A stretch of 64,000 bases of DNA from AWTP1-13 sp963770295 (GCA_963770295.1 CAVYPA010000020.1:62001-126000); one strand, 5' to 3'. Positions 27,276-36,019 are shown, counted from the first letter of the stretch. The notes: generated from the sequence alone by a model not told the origin. A program made the numbers and translations.

Positions 27276-28667
27276 TCAGAAGCGGAACGTTGGACCGGCG
27301 GAAACAGAGAAGTTGTCGGTCCGGAAATTTGGTAGGGTGGAGTCGGTGTGCGAGTACTGCACGCGGATACCCAGACCGAAGCCCTTGTAAAGCTGGGCAT
27401 CGACAGCGATACCGATGTAGCGCTCGCGATCTTGGCGCGTCACGTCCGGGTCGACGAGAAAATTTGGTTCCCGGTAGTCCGTCCAGCTTATACCGGCAAA
27501 TGGTGACAGGGTGATGCGCTGCGTTGCGCCCATCAGGTTGATATTGAGGTCGCAGGACACGAACAGCTCGAACAATCGCTGCAGGTAGCTTTGCAATTCA
27601 TCGCGCGCATCATTGCGCTGGATTCCGCCTCGTGCCTGCCAACGCACACCGTCGAGCAAGGGGCCCCGCAGCGATGCATAACCGGTGGTCATCTCGCCCG
27701 TCTGCAGATCGGCGGTCGTATAGCTTGCGGTATTGTGGAAGGTGCGATGCCCGCGATCGCCACCTAGCTCAACGCTCCAGCCTGGCGCCGGCAGCCAGGT
27801 AATGGCGGCTCCCGCCATACCGCTGCCAAGGTAGTATTCCTCCTCGAGGGCAACCAGCGATCCGCCGATGTAGGGCCTGAGCGAAAGCCCCGTGCCAGGT
27901 GACTGGCCGGTGTCGAGTACGATGCGTGGCCCGGTCTGGAACCCAACGGCGGCAACGTCCAGGCGCTTAATCTTGAGTTGCTCGGAGGCATAGGCACTGG
28001 CCTGCGTCTCCCAACTGTCGCCGCGCTGCGTCTGCAGATCCACGGTTTGAAAGACGATGCCTTGCGCGAAGAAGTTCCAATCGGGCTGTTTGACAAACTT
28101 CTGGTCGAGGACGCCGTCAAATCCGAACACGCGGATCAGGGATCCCGACGGGCCGGCCGTGGCGTTGGTCTGGTAGCGCACGCCGGTCTGCACGAGACCT
28201 GAGACGAAGTTGGGGTTCAAGCGTTCTTCGATCTCATCGAGGTAGGCCTGAACTTTGGCACGCATGTCCGGTGGCGCCGCTGGATCGGCGATGGCATTGG
28301 TGAAATAGTTCTTCGCCATCTCATAAGAACCCAAGCGGCAATAAAGAACTCCAAGTTCGAGTTTCACTCGCGGCAAGTTCGCATTGAAAAAAAGCATTCG
28401 CTCGAGGGCGCCTATGGCGGCTTCGAAGTCGTGCAACTTGGTTGACACTTCCGCATAGCGGAAGGCGACATCGAGGTTGGCGGGCTCCTTGAGCGTGCGA
28501 TCGAAAAGAGCCTGCTGTTCGCTCTTGAGCGAGCTGGGTGCTGGCGTCTGTGCAAAACCCTGAGGGACAATCGCTAGCGCCGCCACCAGCGCAACAATGA
28601 TTAGCTGCGCAATGCCACCGGAGACGCGCCGGCAAGGCGCGCTCGCAAAATTCGTACACACCAACAC
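27276..28667 (-). CDS. TPR plus outer-membrane beta-barrel protein (Slam/T11SS-like)
   Basis: 463 residues. A signal peptide region at about 18-41 ends GFAQ. TPR-like helices span about 45-150 (DVAFRYAEVSTKLHDFEAAI, RVKLELGVLYCRLGSYEMAK). The remaining ~300 residues alternate as amphipathic strands and finish SVSAGPTFRF, with the terminal Phe typical of outer-membrane barrels. TPR followed by a barrel is the layout of Slam (DUF560, type XI secretion) translocators, which export neighbouring TbpB-like lipoproteins or haemophilin-type cargo. The adjacent FecR protein carries such a barrel-like end, so a transporter-cargo pair is inferred. A generic TPR-porin is the alternative. Confidence 0.72.
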   Translation of the reverse strand: MLVCTNFASAPCRRVSGGIAQLIIVALVAALAIVPQGFAQTPAPSSLKSEQQALFDRTLKEPANLDVAFRYAEVSTKLHDFEAAIGALERMLFFNANLPRVKLELGVLYCRLGSYEMAKNYFTNAIADPAAPPDMRAKVQAYLDEIEERLNPNFVSGLVQTGVRYQTNATAGPSGSLIRVFGFDGVLDQKFVKQPDWNFFAQGIVFQTVDLQTQRGDSWETQASAYASEQLKIKRLDVAAVGFQTGPRIVLDTGQSPGTGLSLRPYIGGSLVALEEEYYLGSGMAGAAITWLPAPGWSVELGGDRGHRTFHNTASYTTADLQTGEMTTGYASLRGPLLDGVRWQARGGIQRNDARDELQSYLQRLFELFVSCDLNINLMGATQRITLSPFAGISWTDYREPNFLVDPDVTRQDRERYIGIAVDAQLYKGFGLGIRVQYSHTDSTLPNFRTDNFSVSAGPTFRF

Positions 28668-28904
28668 AACTCCCGCACCAAAACAGATCGATACTCAGTG
28701 AACAGATCGCTCCAATTCAAGCTCCAGCTGTTGTGCATTGACCATAAGTTATAACAATTCGCCCAATTCAGCCCGCGACCGCCCGATAGCTTTTTGGGTC
28801 GGACCGGGGCTTTGCTCCCCCTTCCTTCAGCCGCCCGCGACACGATGTGGGTAGTAGAATTTCAAAGCCCGTCAGGACCCGCACACACTGATTACCCCCG
28901 CACA

Positions 28905-28925
28905 AAAAGCCCTTTTGGGCTGATT
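28905..28925 (-). terminator. Hairpin terminator after the 32-residue ORF
   Basis: On the minus strand AGCCC, AAAA loop, GGGCT, then TTTTTG, starting right after the stop codon of the small ORF at 28927. Confidence 0.6.
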
Positions 28926-28926
28926 T

Positions 28927-29025
28927 TCAGATACGTAGAAGAACACTGGTGACGGCGCAGAGAACCACCATGGTGCTCAACGACATTCCGGCAAGCATCC
29001 AGTAGATTGAAGTATCGGATCTCAT
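28927..29025 (-). CDS. 32-residue single-helix membrane peptide
   Basis: ATG at 29025 to TGA at 28927: MRSDTSIYWMLAGMSLSTMV and a further hydrophobic stretch ending VLLRI. A hairpin terminator directly follows. A similar 34-residue peptide is at 36540-36644; both share an LAG-x-SL-x-T core. Function unknown. Confidence 0.45.
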   Translation of the reverse strand: MRSDTSIYWMLAGMSLSTMVVLCAVTSVLLRI

Positions 29026-29149
29026 TTCTATGTTCCCCCGCACCCAATATGTCGTTCAATAGAGCATTGGGATTCCATCTGCGAAGTCACCCAGGTGACA
29101 CATTCCCTACTCTGTAGTTGGAAAGATCAAGATCTGTGCTCGGATCGTC

Positions 29150-29660
29150 TCACCCCCATTTGGCCTGGTCAGATGGAATAGGCCACTTGGTGGCGGCTGA
29201 ATTTGGCCAGGCACCGGGCGGTGGCAAACGGCCATGCAGGCGAGCTGGGCACGCCAAACACATCTGTCCACGCGCCGGCTCGGTCGCCTTCATAATTTGC
29301 TCGACGATCCCGCCGTTGGTCACGGTGCCTGTAGAGCAATCCAGCTTGGCATTGACAGGGGCCAGGATGTTGCCCCGCTCGGAGGCCATGCCGTGGCCCG
29401 CAAAGAACACGAGGGCAAGATCTGCTCCAGTCGCGCGTTGCACCAACCTCTTTAGTGCGCCGAGAAACCGAGTTCGGTCGAGATCGAAGCACCCGGGCGT
29501 CTTGCCATCACAAGCAATAACCTCGAAGCTGTTCTGTTAGAGTAGCTTCGCCATGCGGCCAGCGTCACCCGCGGGATTAGTGAGCGTCGGTAGCCCGACG
29601 ATCGCCGACGCACGCCGCGCGTGAGCCGCCGACGGCATCGAAATGAGGCACGACGACACA
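29150..29660 (-). pseudogene. Caspase-like (peptidase C14) protein, decayed
   Basis: Minus frames give an exported-looking start, then SAIVGLPTLTNPAGDAGRMA, then KTPGCFDLDRTRFLGALKRL in another frame. ATGADLALVFFAGHGMASER follows, carrying the catalytic His motif FAGHG, then NILAPVNAKLDCSTGTVTNG and VEQIMKATEPARGQ. The strand that should carry the IVDACRxNP Cys motif is lost: the frame derails after GQ. The VIGN motif near the start is also deleted. It is clearly a metacaspase-type gene relic, oriented like the FecR and barrel genes. Confidence 0.82.
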
Positions 29661-29953
29661 GATGAAAATACGCAAGAACATAACGCCACGCCCCACCAAT
29701 CAATGAGGTCGGCAACACCAGACGACCAAAAGCAGGTAAGCCTATGACAGCCCGGAACCGCGCGTTTTGGAGAGAAAATCAATAGAGCTTTGCGTCAACA
29801 GGAACGCCTGTGTGGCAATCAAAACACGCTGTCGTTCCGATGCGGGAGGCGTTTTGTATGCCTGAAAAGACAAGAGACGATCCTGGTGCGGATCGCCTCT
29901 TGCGTTTCGAGCCGCGGAATGTCGCGGCCGGTGTGTGGCCACGCCTCGCCCGA

Positions 29954-30076
29954 TCAATAGTGATCGCGGTCGACTTGCTCATAGAAGGACTTGGCGTCGA
30001 GTGCGTTGGCCGTGCCGGCGACGCCGGCGATGACCGAAAGCGCAACCAGTGCGGACAGGATGGTCTTCATGATCAT
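29954..30076 (-). CDS. Small exported peptide, tandem copy A
   Basis: A 40-residue peptide whose N-terminal ~24 residues are a signal peptide (MKTILSALVALSVIAGVAG, cleavage near ANA). The mature part, about 15 residues, ends AKSFYEQVDRDHY. GAGGAGA precedes the start. It is nearly identical to the next ORF. Such short exported peptides are widespread in Bradyrhizobium as far as I recall; role unknown. Confidence 0.7.
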   Translation of the reverse strand: MIMKTILSALVALSVIAGVAGTANALDAKSFYEQVDRDHY

Positions 30077-30125
30077 TCTCCTCTTACTGAGCTAATTGGC
30101 TCGGGCTTCTGTGTTCGCCGACCAA

Positions 30126-30242
30126 TCAGAAGTGATTGCGGTCAACCCGCTCGTAGAACTCCTTGGCATCCATCGCGACGGCACCGCCGGCAACGCCGGC
30201 GATCACTGAAAGGGCAACAAGTGCGGACAGGATGGTCTTCAT
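30126..30242 (-). CDS. Small exported peptide, tandem copy B
   Basis: A 38-residue peptide with signal MKTILSALVALSVIAGVAGG and mature end AKEFYERVDRNHF. Only ATG at 30242 works, because the upstream ATG runs into TGA after two codons. The signal is conserved to copy A, while the short mature part differs at several positions but keeps A-K-x-F-Y-E-x-V-D-R-x-H. Confidence 0.7.
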   Translation of the reverse strand: MKTILSALVALSVIAGVAGGAVAMDAKEFYERVDRNHF

Positions 30243-30457
30243 GGCATCTCTCCTCTGATCTCGAACCCGCTGCAGTGCGGGTGTGGGTGTGTTGTCCCAT
30301 AGTTTGGCTCAGGGCGCTGTTACCTAGGGAACAACGATTGCCAGCGGAGCTACGCACTCAGGCACGAGCTTGCCGCCCTTGAGGCGATAGGCAGCAATGC
30401 GGATCGACTAAGACTGCCACGCGTGCTTGGTTGGAAAGGTGCAACGGTTCGACCTAG

Positions 30458-31037
30458 TCATACGTCATACATACCAGGAGGAGCCACCGTCTCCTCCTCC
30501 TCCAGGTAGACATACTTTCCTGCCTCCAAGTCATCAGCTAGTTGGTTTAGCCATTCCAACCAATTCCCGGCAAGTAGGGACTGTGGCCCGATCTCATGGC
30601 AATGGTCGATAATTTGTCCGTAGTTGCCATCCTCGGCCGGATCCAAATCGAGCATCACGTGATCACCGCTCGCATCCAACAAAGGGATGCGCTTAGAGGT
30701 CCACCAGTAGGGCTTGATCGGGCCGCGAACATCGAAGGGCTTCCAGTCCTCTCCAAGCCCCCACCCGTCTTTTCTCTGCCATTCAAGATAAGTTTGCCAC
30801 CACTTGAGAACCGATCCGAGTGGAAGGAGTTCGTACCAGAGAAGGCAGGTATGCCCGAGCCCTCCGTTGTGAATGGAATAGCGACTCGCGCACGTCGGGT
30901 GGCAAGGTGAGTCCAATGGCTGCTTCAAATTGATCTATCTCAAAGTCCGAAGCGCCCGGCGCCAAGCGAAATATGCCGGGAGGAGTATTGTCTTTGTGCC
31001 TGACAGCTATCCTTTGCCAAACACCAACGAGGTCCAT
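30458..31037 (-). pseudogene. SMI1/KNR4 (SUKH) family protein, frameshifted
   Basis: ATG at 31037 opens MDLVGVWQRIAVRHKD with SDFEIDQFEAAIGLTLPPDV. A single frame change near 30865 leads to HNGGLGHTCLLWYELLPLGS, PLLDASGDHVMLDLDPAEDG and LLAGNWLEWLNQLADDLEAG. This is a complete SUKH fold apart from the one shift. SUKH proteins commonly act as immunity proteins against nuclease toxins, but no toxin gene is recognisable nearby. It may be an orphan immunity gene or a recent inactivation. Confidence 0.8.
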
Positions 31038-31218
31038 CGTATTCTCCCCGCTTACGTGCCACCAAATCCGGCGGGCGCACCCGGGGCGACCCGCGCGTAC
31101 TCGCTTGCTCCCTGCCTGGCGCAGGCTCTGAGACACGGACAACCTACGCGCGTCAAGTACGAGCTTGCCGTTCTTGAGCCGATAGCCGTCAATGCGTATC
31201 CGGTAGGACCCAAAAGCA

Positions 31219-31752
31219 TCACACTCCCTGCGTCCCATATTGACGCCCTAGTCTCGCGACGGCCAGCAACAGCCCGGCATTCAAGACTGCATCGTGGTGA
31301 TCGTATCGGTCGCAAAGGCGATGGAATGTACGCCAGAGCATTCCCTTCGGCTTATAGAAGCGGCCCCGCCGCGTGATCAGGCGGCTCTCGATTTTGGCGA
31401 TTGCCAAGTGCGCACGGGCTTTCGCGTCCCCACATTGCGATCGATATCGAACACGAAGACAGCGCCGACAGCCAATCTTCCCATAGCCTGCGAACATCAC
31501 GTGGGCACGCGCACTGCAGCGGGGGCAGATCATCCACATGCGACACCCGCCAAATTGGAGGGGCGTAGTCGAGAACCGAATTTGAGCGGTTACGTCGAAG
31601 CCGTGCCCGGTGGGCAATTTCATCACGAGGGCGCCGCCACTGCGAGCAGCCTTGAGGATAATCTCAGGTGGGTAATCAGCGAGATCCAGGCGGCTGAGGG
31701 TCTCCGCAAACGGTTTCGAGCTTCCCCACCTTCCCGATCTGCTGCCACCCAT
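31219..31752 (-). CDS. Zinc-ribbon-like hypothetical protein (GGSRSGRWG type)
   Basis: 177 residues. It starts MGGSRSGRWGSSKPFAETLS, resembling a family of phage/plasmid-associated proteins that open with GG-x-GSGRWG. A candidate zinc ribbon follows: CRMWMICPRCSARAH and IGCRRCLRVRYRSQ (two C-x-x-C pairs), then a basic C-terminal region. Expected to bind nucleic acid or be structural; role unknown. First gene of the hypothetical plasmid-like module. Confidence 0.62.
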   Translation of the reverse strand: MGGSRSGRWGSSKPFAETLSRLDLADYPPEIILKAARSGGALVMKLPTGHGFDVTAQIRFSTTPLQFGGCRMWMICPRCSARAHVMFAGYGKIGCRRCLRVRYRSQCGDAKARAHLAIAKIESRLITRRGRFYKPKGMLWRTFHRLCDRYDHHDAVLNAGLLLAVARLGRQYGTQGV

Positions 31753-31847
31753 GGCGCTCCTCCGTTATTTTACGAAATCATTTAGGCAATCGACTTAGAC
31801 CCCATGATGCGCGCACGCGCGCGTGCGCGTAGCGGGTGCAAAATTGG

Positions 31848-32534
31848 CTAATGGCACGACACCCTCCAATCGGCCCAGCGCTTGCGCTGCGCCTCGCTTA
31901 TGCGCTGGCGACCTTCGGCCGTCTTGGGGCCGGTCGAGAGGCCGCCGTGGTTGCGACAGCGGCCGTTGTCGAGCGCGCGGCGCTGACAATGGCTGCCGCG
32001 TCGCGTTCGACCACCACACAAGGGCTGCTCGCGCTTCGACAGGTGAGTGATTGGGGTGGGGATGCCCTTGGGCATTGCGATTTCTCTAGGTAGTGGCTGC
32101 CGTCTGGAGATCTGTCGGTGGGGGCTGTTTTTTGGCCTCGGCCTCGGGGGGTGGGTCACAGGGTACCCCAGGCACAGAATTAGCCGCTGGCGGAATCCCC
32201 CTACCGCGGGAAACGGCATTTCGCTGAAGGTGCGCGGGCAACGGCTCCCATAGCTTAACGACAGGGCCCTCTCTTTGTCGTTCTCTACAACCGACCAGCG
32301 GGCGGCCTCCTCGATGGAGGGCACGATTATGTCGGCATGCGCCTTGCCAGCGCGCCAGACCTCCATCCGGCCGGTGATGCCGCGCGCGATTAACGCACGG
32401 CATGCCTCGAGCTCTGGGTTCCAGGTCTCCTCTATCAGGACCTCGTCCTCATATCGGACCCGGTAATACTGACCCTGATCACCTCGTATCGTCGTCGGTT
32501 CGATAACGATGCGATGAAGACATGCGTTGCTCAT
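31848..32534 (-). CDS. Hypothetical protein with HGGLSTGP motif, possible fusion
   Basis: 228 residues that look like two small proteins joined. Residues 1-100 are acidic/mixed (YRVRYEDEVLIEETWNPELE, IVPSIEEAARWSVVENDKE). From about 153 the sequence is basic: MPKGIPTPITHLSKREQPLC, then GRCRNHGGLSTGPKTAEGRQ, a motif common in phage and plasmid proteins (C-x(n)-HGG-x-STGP). The ~50 residues between (Pro/Arg-rich) look like translated spacer, so a lost stop or frameshift may have fused them. Confidence 0.55.
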   Translation of the reverse strand: MSNACLHRIVIEPTTIRGDQGQYYRVRYEDEVLIEETWNPELEACRALIARGITGRMEVWRAGKAHADIIVPSIEEAARWSVVENDKERALSLSYGSRCPRTFSEMPFPAVGGFRQRLILCLGYPVTHPPRPRPKNSPHRQISRRQPLPREIAMPKGIPTPITHLSKREQPLCGGRTRRGSHCQRRALDNGRCRNHGGLSTGPKTAEGRQRISEAQRKRWADWRVSCH

Positions 32535-32584
32535 GATCCATTCTCTTGTGGTTCACGCGCACTGACGCACACCTGACTTCGACG

Positions 32585-33049
32585 CTACGCACGCCGCTTC
32601 GATCGCCAGCGCTCCACAACCACGCTGGGCTTAGCGTAGTGGGCGTGGCGCGGCGGCTGATACTGGTTGCGATCAGCGAATTGGCTGGCGTCGTGGCGGT
32701 CCGGAAGCCGTATGACCCTCCACTTAAACCGCCGCTGCAGGATTGATGTCAGCTCGATTGCCTTCGGCAAATTCCGATCGTCGGTGAGCACCAGTTCGAT
32801 TTTGGTGCGGCCGTGCTCTAGGGAATGCCGCACCAGCACGTCGCGCTGCTCTAGCGCTTGCCAATCCTGTTCGCCGGCGACCAGGTCCTGGACGACTTCG
32901 CCCGGTGACCGGTTGGTTGGTTGCAAGAGATCGGCGCCGGCGTGAACAAGGGCGTCGATCGCCGCCGGCGACGTGAGATCGGCCAACGGATCGGCTTGCT
33001 CTGCAGGGGGTGTGATCCGCTTGCGCGGATCAAGCTTGCGACCGTTCAT
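32585..33049 (-). CDS. Hypothetical protein of the plasmid-like module
   Basis: 154 residues from the preferred ATG at 33049 (MNGRKLDPRKRITPPAEQAD). The central LVRHSLEHGRTKIELVLTDD and KAIELTSILQRRFKWRVIRL look like folded alpha/beta sequence; the last ~35 residues are basic. No family recognised. Same strand and close spacing with neighbours suggest co-transcription. Confidence 0.5.
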   Translation of the reverse strand: MNGRKLDPRKRITPPAEQADPLADLTSPAAIDALVHAGADLLQPTNRSPGEVVQDLVAGEQDWQALEQRDVLVRHSLEHGRTKIELVLTDDRNLPKAIELTSILQRRFKWRVIRLPDRHDASQFADRNQYQPPRHAHYAKPSVVVERWRSKRRA

Positions 33050-33120
33050 TGGCCATCTGCTTCCGCTCTTCAGCCACCTGCCGGGCAAACTCAATGGCGT
33101 AGACTGCGCGCCCTAGCGCC

Positions 33121-33318
33121 TCAAGCCGTTCGTCTTCTGGTGTTAGAACTCCACTTGTACGTGGGCCCTATGTCCATCCGGGCTCTGCGTTCTACTGCCG
33201 CATACATTTCGCGATCTAAAACCTTCAGCTCCTCAATTTTGCGGACAAGCTCCTGGTAACGTTTCTCCCCATCAGCGATACGTTGCTCTGCTAGCTCGAT
33301 GATCGCATCCTCAGACAA
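33121..33318 (-). CDS. Small coiled-coil protein
   Basis: 65 residues. MSEDAIIELAEQRIADGEKR followed by YQELVRKIEELKVLDREMYA forms one amphipathic coiled coil. Its start overlaps the end of the next gene upstream by 28 bases, which supports an operon. Function unknown. Confidence 0.5.
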   Translation of the reverse strand: MSEDAIIELAEQRIADGEKRYQELVRKIEELKVLDREMYAAVERRARMDIGPTYKWSSNTRRRTA

Positions 33319-34013
33319 GGTGCAAACGCCCCCCGGCTGTTCCTTCTGAGCACTTCCTCACGCTCTTGGCGGAGAATGGGATCCAGGGACTCAAGATATT
33401 TTTCCTTCGCTTCCCTCTCGGCCTGCATCCTTTCGCGCCGATCGACCTCTGCGAGCGCTCGGGCCTTTTGACCATCCGCAAAGCACTCGTCCGGAATTTT
33501 TGCCAGCCAGTCTCGCGACAAGCGACCAAGCTCCTCGTCGATGTGCCGCTCGCGTTCCAGATATTGCGCCAGATATTTTTTGACGAGGTCGTCGGGGACA
33601 CGACAGCCATCAGTAAGCGGCGCGCTTCCCCACTTAGCCAAGACCTCTGCTTTTAGACCAGCGAGGAAATAGTCCCGGGCGAGATTGAACCATTTTCTGT
33701 CGGTCTTGCTAGATCGCTCGTAGACGTCCTGTGGGCTAGGCCGATACGGGTTTCGAGGATTGTCGAAAAGAAGGGTTTTTACGGCCTCGATGGCCACAGC
33801 TTCATGCACATGCGTCGTGGCTTTCACGTAGATTTCCAGGAGCCGACGGGCATCGGCATCACCTTGACTCTGGTTGGCAAAGGAAATCATCAGGTCTCGA
33901 ATGCCGTTCGTAAGCTGCACCGGAACGGACGGCCCGCCGATCGACGCTATGGCAGTGCTCGCGCGAGTTGCCGGCGTTGCGTCCTTTCGGGGAACAAGGG
34001 CACGGCCGAGCAT
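33291..34013 (-). CDS. Hypothetical alpha-helical protein of the plasmid-like module
   Basis: 240 residues, charged and helical (ARRLLEIYVKATTHVHEAVA, QYLERERHIDEELGRLSRDW, ERMQAEREAKEKYLESLD). The C-terminal third is likely coiled coil. The segment NPRNPYRPSPQDVYERS is distinctive but not recognised. It starts 27 bases after the replication-like gene ends. Confidence 0.6.
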   Translation of the reverse strand: MLGRALVPRKDATPATRASTAIASIGGPSVPVQLTNGIRDLMISFANQSQGDADARRLLEIYVKATTHVHEAVAIEAVKTLLFDNPRNPYRPSPQDVYERSSKTDRKWFNLARDYFLAGLKAEVLAKWGSAPLTDGCRVPDDLVKKYLAQYLERERHIDEELGRLSRDWLAKIPDECFADGQKARALAEVDRRERMQAEREAKEKYLESLDPILRQEREEVLRRNSRGAFAPCLRMRSSS

Positions 34014-34040
34014 CAGCGTGCCTCCTGATTGGCCGCAAAG

Positions 34041-35362
34041 TCAGCGGCAAAGATCACTCCAACTTGTCGACGACGACTTGCGTGCCCCGCCGCCGCCTTC
34101 GCGCACACCACGTCTGCGCTTTTCTCCGATCTCCTGTTGGATCGCGCCATCGACGCGTAATTTCGCAATCCGATTGGCCTCGGCCCGTTGAATTTCCGCA
34201 GCTGCATCCCGCAGGGCTTTTTCAAAGCATTTAGCCATGCTGCCAATCTTGGCACTCCTGCCCTCCATCAGTCGGATTGCGCGAAGCGCCGAAGGCAGGG
34301 CCCGCTCCGCAACGGTGCTCACGAAGCGACCGTCATGGTCGTAGAGATAGCTCGTGAGCTCCTGGCGAACGATGCCATCGAGGATCGGATCGGTGGTGGT
34401 CCGTGGCTTAGGCGAAATGATCATCTCGCCAGGGCGACGCCCAAAGGTAACGGCAAGCTGGCGGAATTCTTCTCGATGCTCGTCGCTAATGACGCAGGTG
34501 GCGTCCGGCTCAGGTGAGAGGACTTCGGCCGGTAGGATTATTTCCGGCTTTGGAAAGGTTGCATCAACATCGGGCCTGTTCTCGCCAACTAGCTCCTCTT
34601 CATCCTTTACATTCCCTCTATTTACAGTCTGGTCTTCATGGTGACGAGTTGCAATTCGTTGCGGCGACGAGTTGCCTTCCTCGAAATCAGGGTTGTGAAC
34701 GGTCGAAACATCATGTGACGAGTTGGCGAGTCGTCATGGTGACGAGTTGATGGCTCCGGGGTGTCGGGTAGTGGCCAATCGCAACCATTACGTTTGCTGC
34801 GCATCACGCCGTTGTAGCGCTCGCGCGCCTGGGCTCGCAGGATTTTCCAAGATTGACCGCTACGATCCTCCGCCGTGCACACGATGGTGCAGAACGTCAT
34901 GGGCCAGCCGCCGGCCTTCCGCGGTGCCGCGATCACGGCGACGAGGCCCGCCTGCTGTAGCCTGCTCAGGGGGCGCCCCATATTGGACGCCGAGCCCTGG
35001 CCGATGAAGAACGCCGTCGCTTCCTGCGGCTCGCTGTCGTAGCGGAAGGCCCAGCGGCAACGGCTGGCGATCTGCTCCAGAATCCGATAATCAAGGTGCG
35101 TGACATTGGGATTGGCACGCGCCCGATGCAGTGTGTTGGTGATCGCGAGTTGTCGCGTTCCGTCGTCCCCTTGCGTGCAAATGGCCGCATAGAATTTGGC
35201 CAATTCTTCGGGGTCAATCGACCCCCGGCGCAGCGCAAGCGGCCCCATACCTTCGAAATCTGTGGCTGGCCCCAGATCGGTAGCAATCCTCGGACCCTTA
35301 TTGCCGCCAACTCTATGCCGGCTGGCATCTTCCTGGTTGGTATTTGCAGTCATCGTTTGCAC
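34041..35362 (-). pseudogene. Replication-initiator-like winged-helix protein, frameshifted
   Basis: The first frame (from 35362) encodes about 210 plausible residues: EELAKFYAAICTQGDDGTRQ, HLDYRILEQIASRCRWAFRY and a winged-helix-like SNMGRPLSRLQQAGLVAVIA. After about 34735 it derails while a second frame becomes protein-like and stays open to 34041: NPDFEEGNSSPQRIATRHHE, GRRPGEMIISPKPRTTTDPI, RQELTSYLYDHDGRFVSTVA, EKALRDAAAEIQRAEANR. No start codon serves the second frame before 34440, so one gene with a single shift is the best reading. The initiator assignment is inference from the HTH, the repeats inside it and its position heading the module. Confidence 0.5.
34641..34749. repeat. Four iteron-like direct repeats GTGACGAGTTG
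   Basis: Repeats start at 34641, 34715 and 34739 (exact 11-mers) and 34664 (GCGACGAGTTG). Start-to-start spacings are 23, 51 and 24 bases, roughly multiples of two helical turns, as in plasmid iterons. They lie inside the replication-like gene at its frameshift. Confidence 0.6.
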
Positions 35363-36019
35363 CTATTGGGTAAGGACGATGCTGCACGCCTTGCAGAAGG
35401 GACGAAATACGTGTAACGCTCATCGTGGTTTTTGTTTTCTTGGCCGCTGGGATTGCACCCCTTGCGGCCATTTTCTTTTCGAACAGTCTTCTGCGCCTTG
35501 CCGCATGGCATTGGTTGGCGCCAGTACACAAATCCGGACAGGTCCGTACCCGGCCCAGGGGCGTAAATGAGACGCTTTGGCAAGAGCCGAAGGGATTGGC
35601 AGCCCGCGTTTGCAGTCACCACGCAACCCTTTGATCCCCTTTGGGTGCGATTTGGACCGCGAAAGTGGCTAATGCCTTGAAACGCAAGGCGCTGAGCACA
35701 ACGAAAGGTTAATCAGGCTCGACCGGGCTCAATTCCTTTAGCCAACTCGACATTTTTGGTCTGCACGGTCCGCCGGCATCCAAACGAGGCCCCGCTCTCA
35801 CCTCGATCCACAACGACGGCTCTAATCACGTGTGTAGCGCGACGGTGTTACCGGCACACCGAGGGCGCCGCGCGCTCGTGGACGCAAACAGCAAAGGCGC
35901 AAAAATTCGCGCGCCAAACGTCGGTGGCAAAATGCTCGGCGAAGAGCGGCTGTATGGTCTTGAGTTGCAGCGACTCCGCCCTTGTGGGGTGCCTCGAGCT
36001 AAGCGAGCCTCAGCCCGGG
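35363..36019. other. Upstream region of the plasmid-like module, no supported gene
   Basis: A minus-strand frame of 90 codons at 35350-35622 precedes the replication-like gene but has no recognisable features. The rest is incoherent in all frames. Confidence 0.35.
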
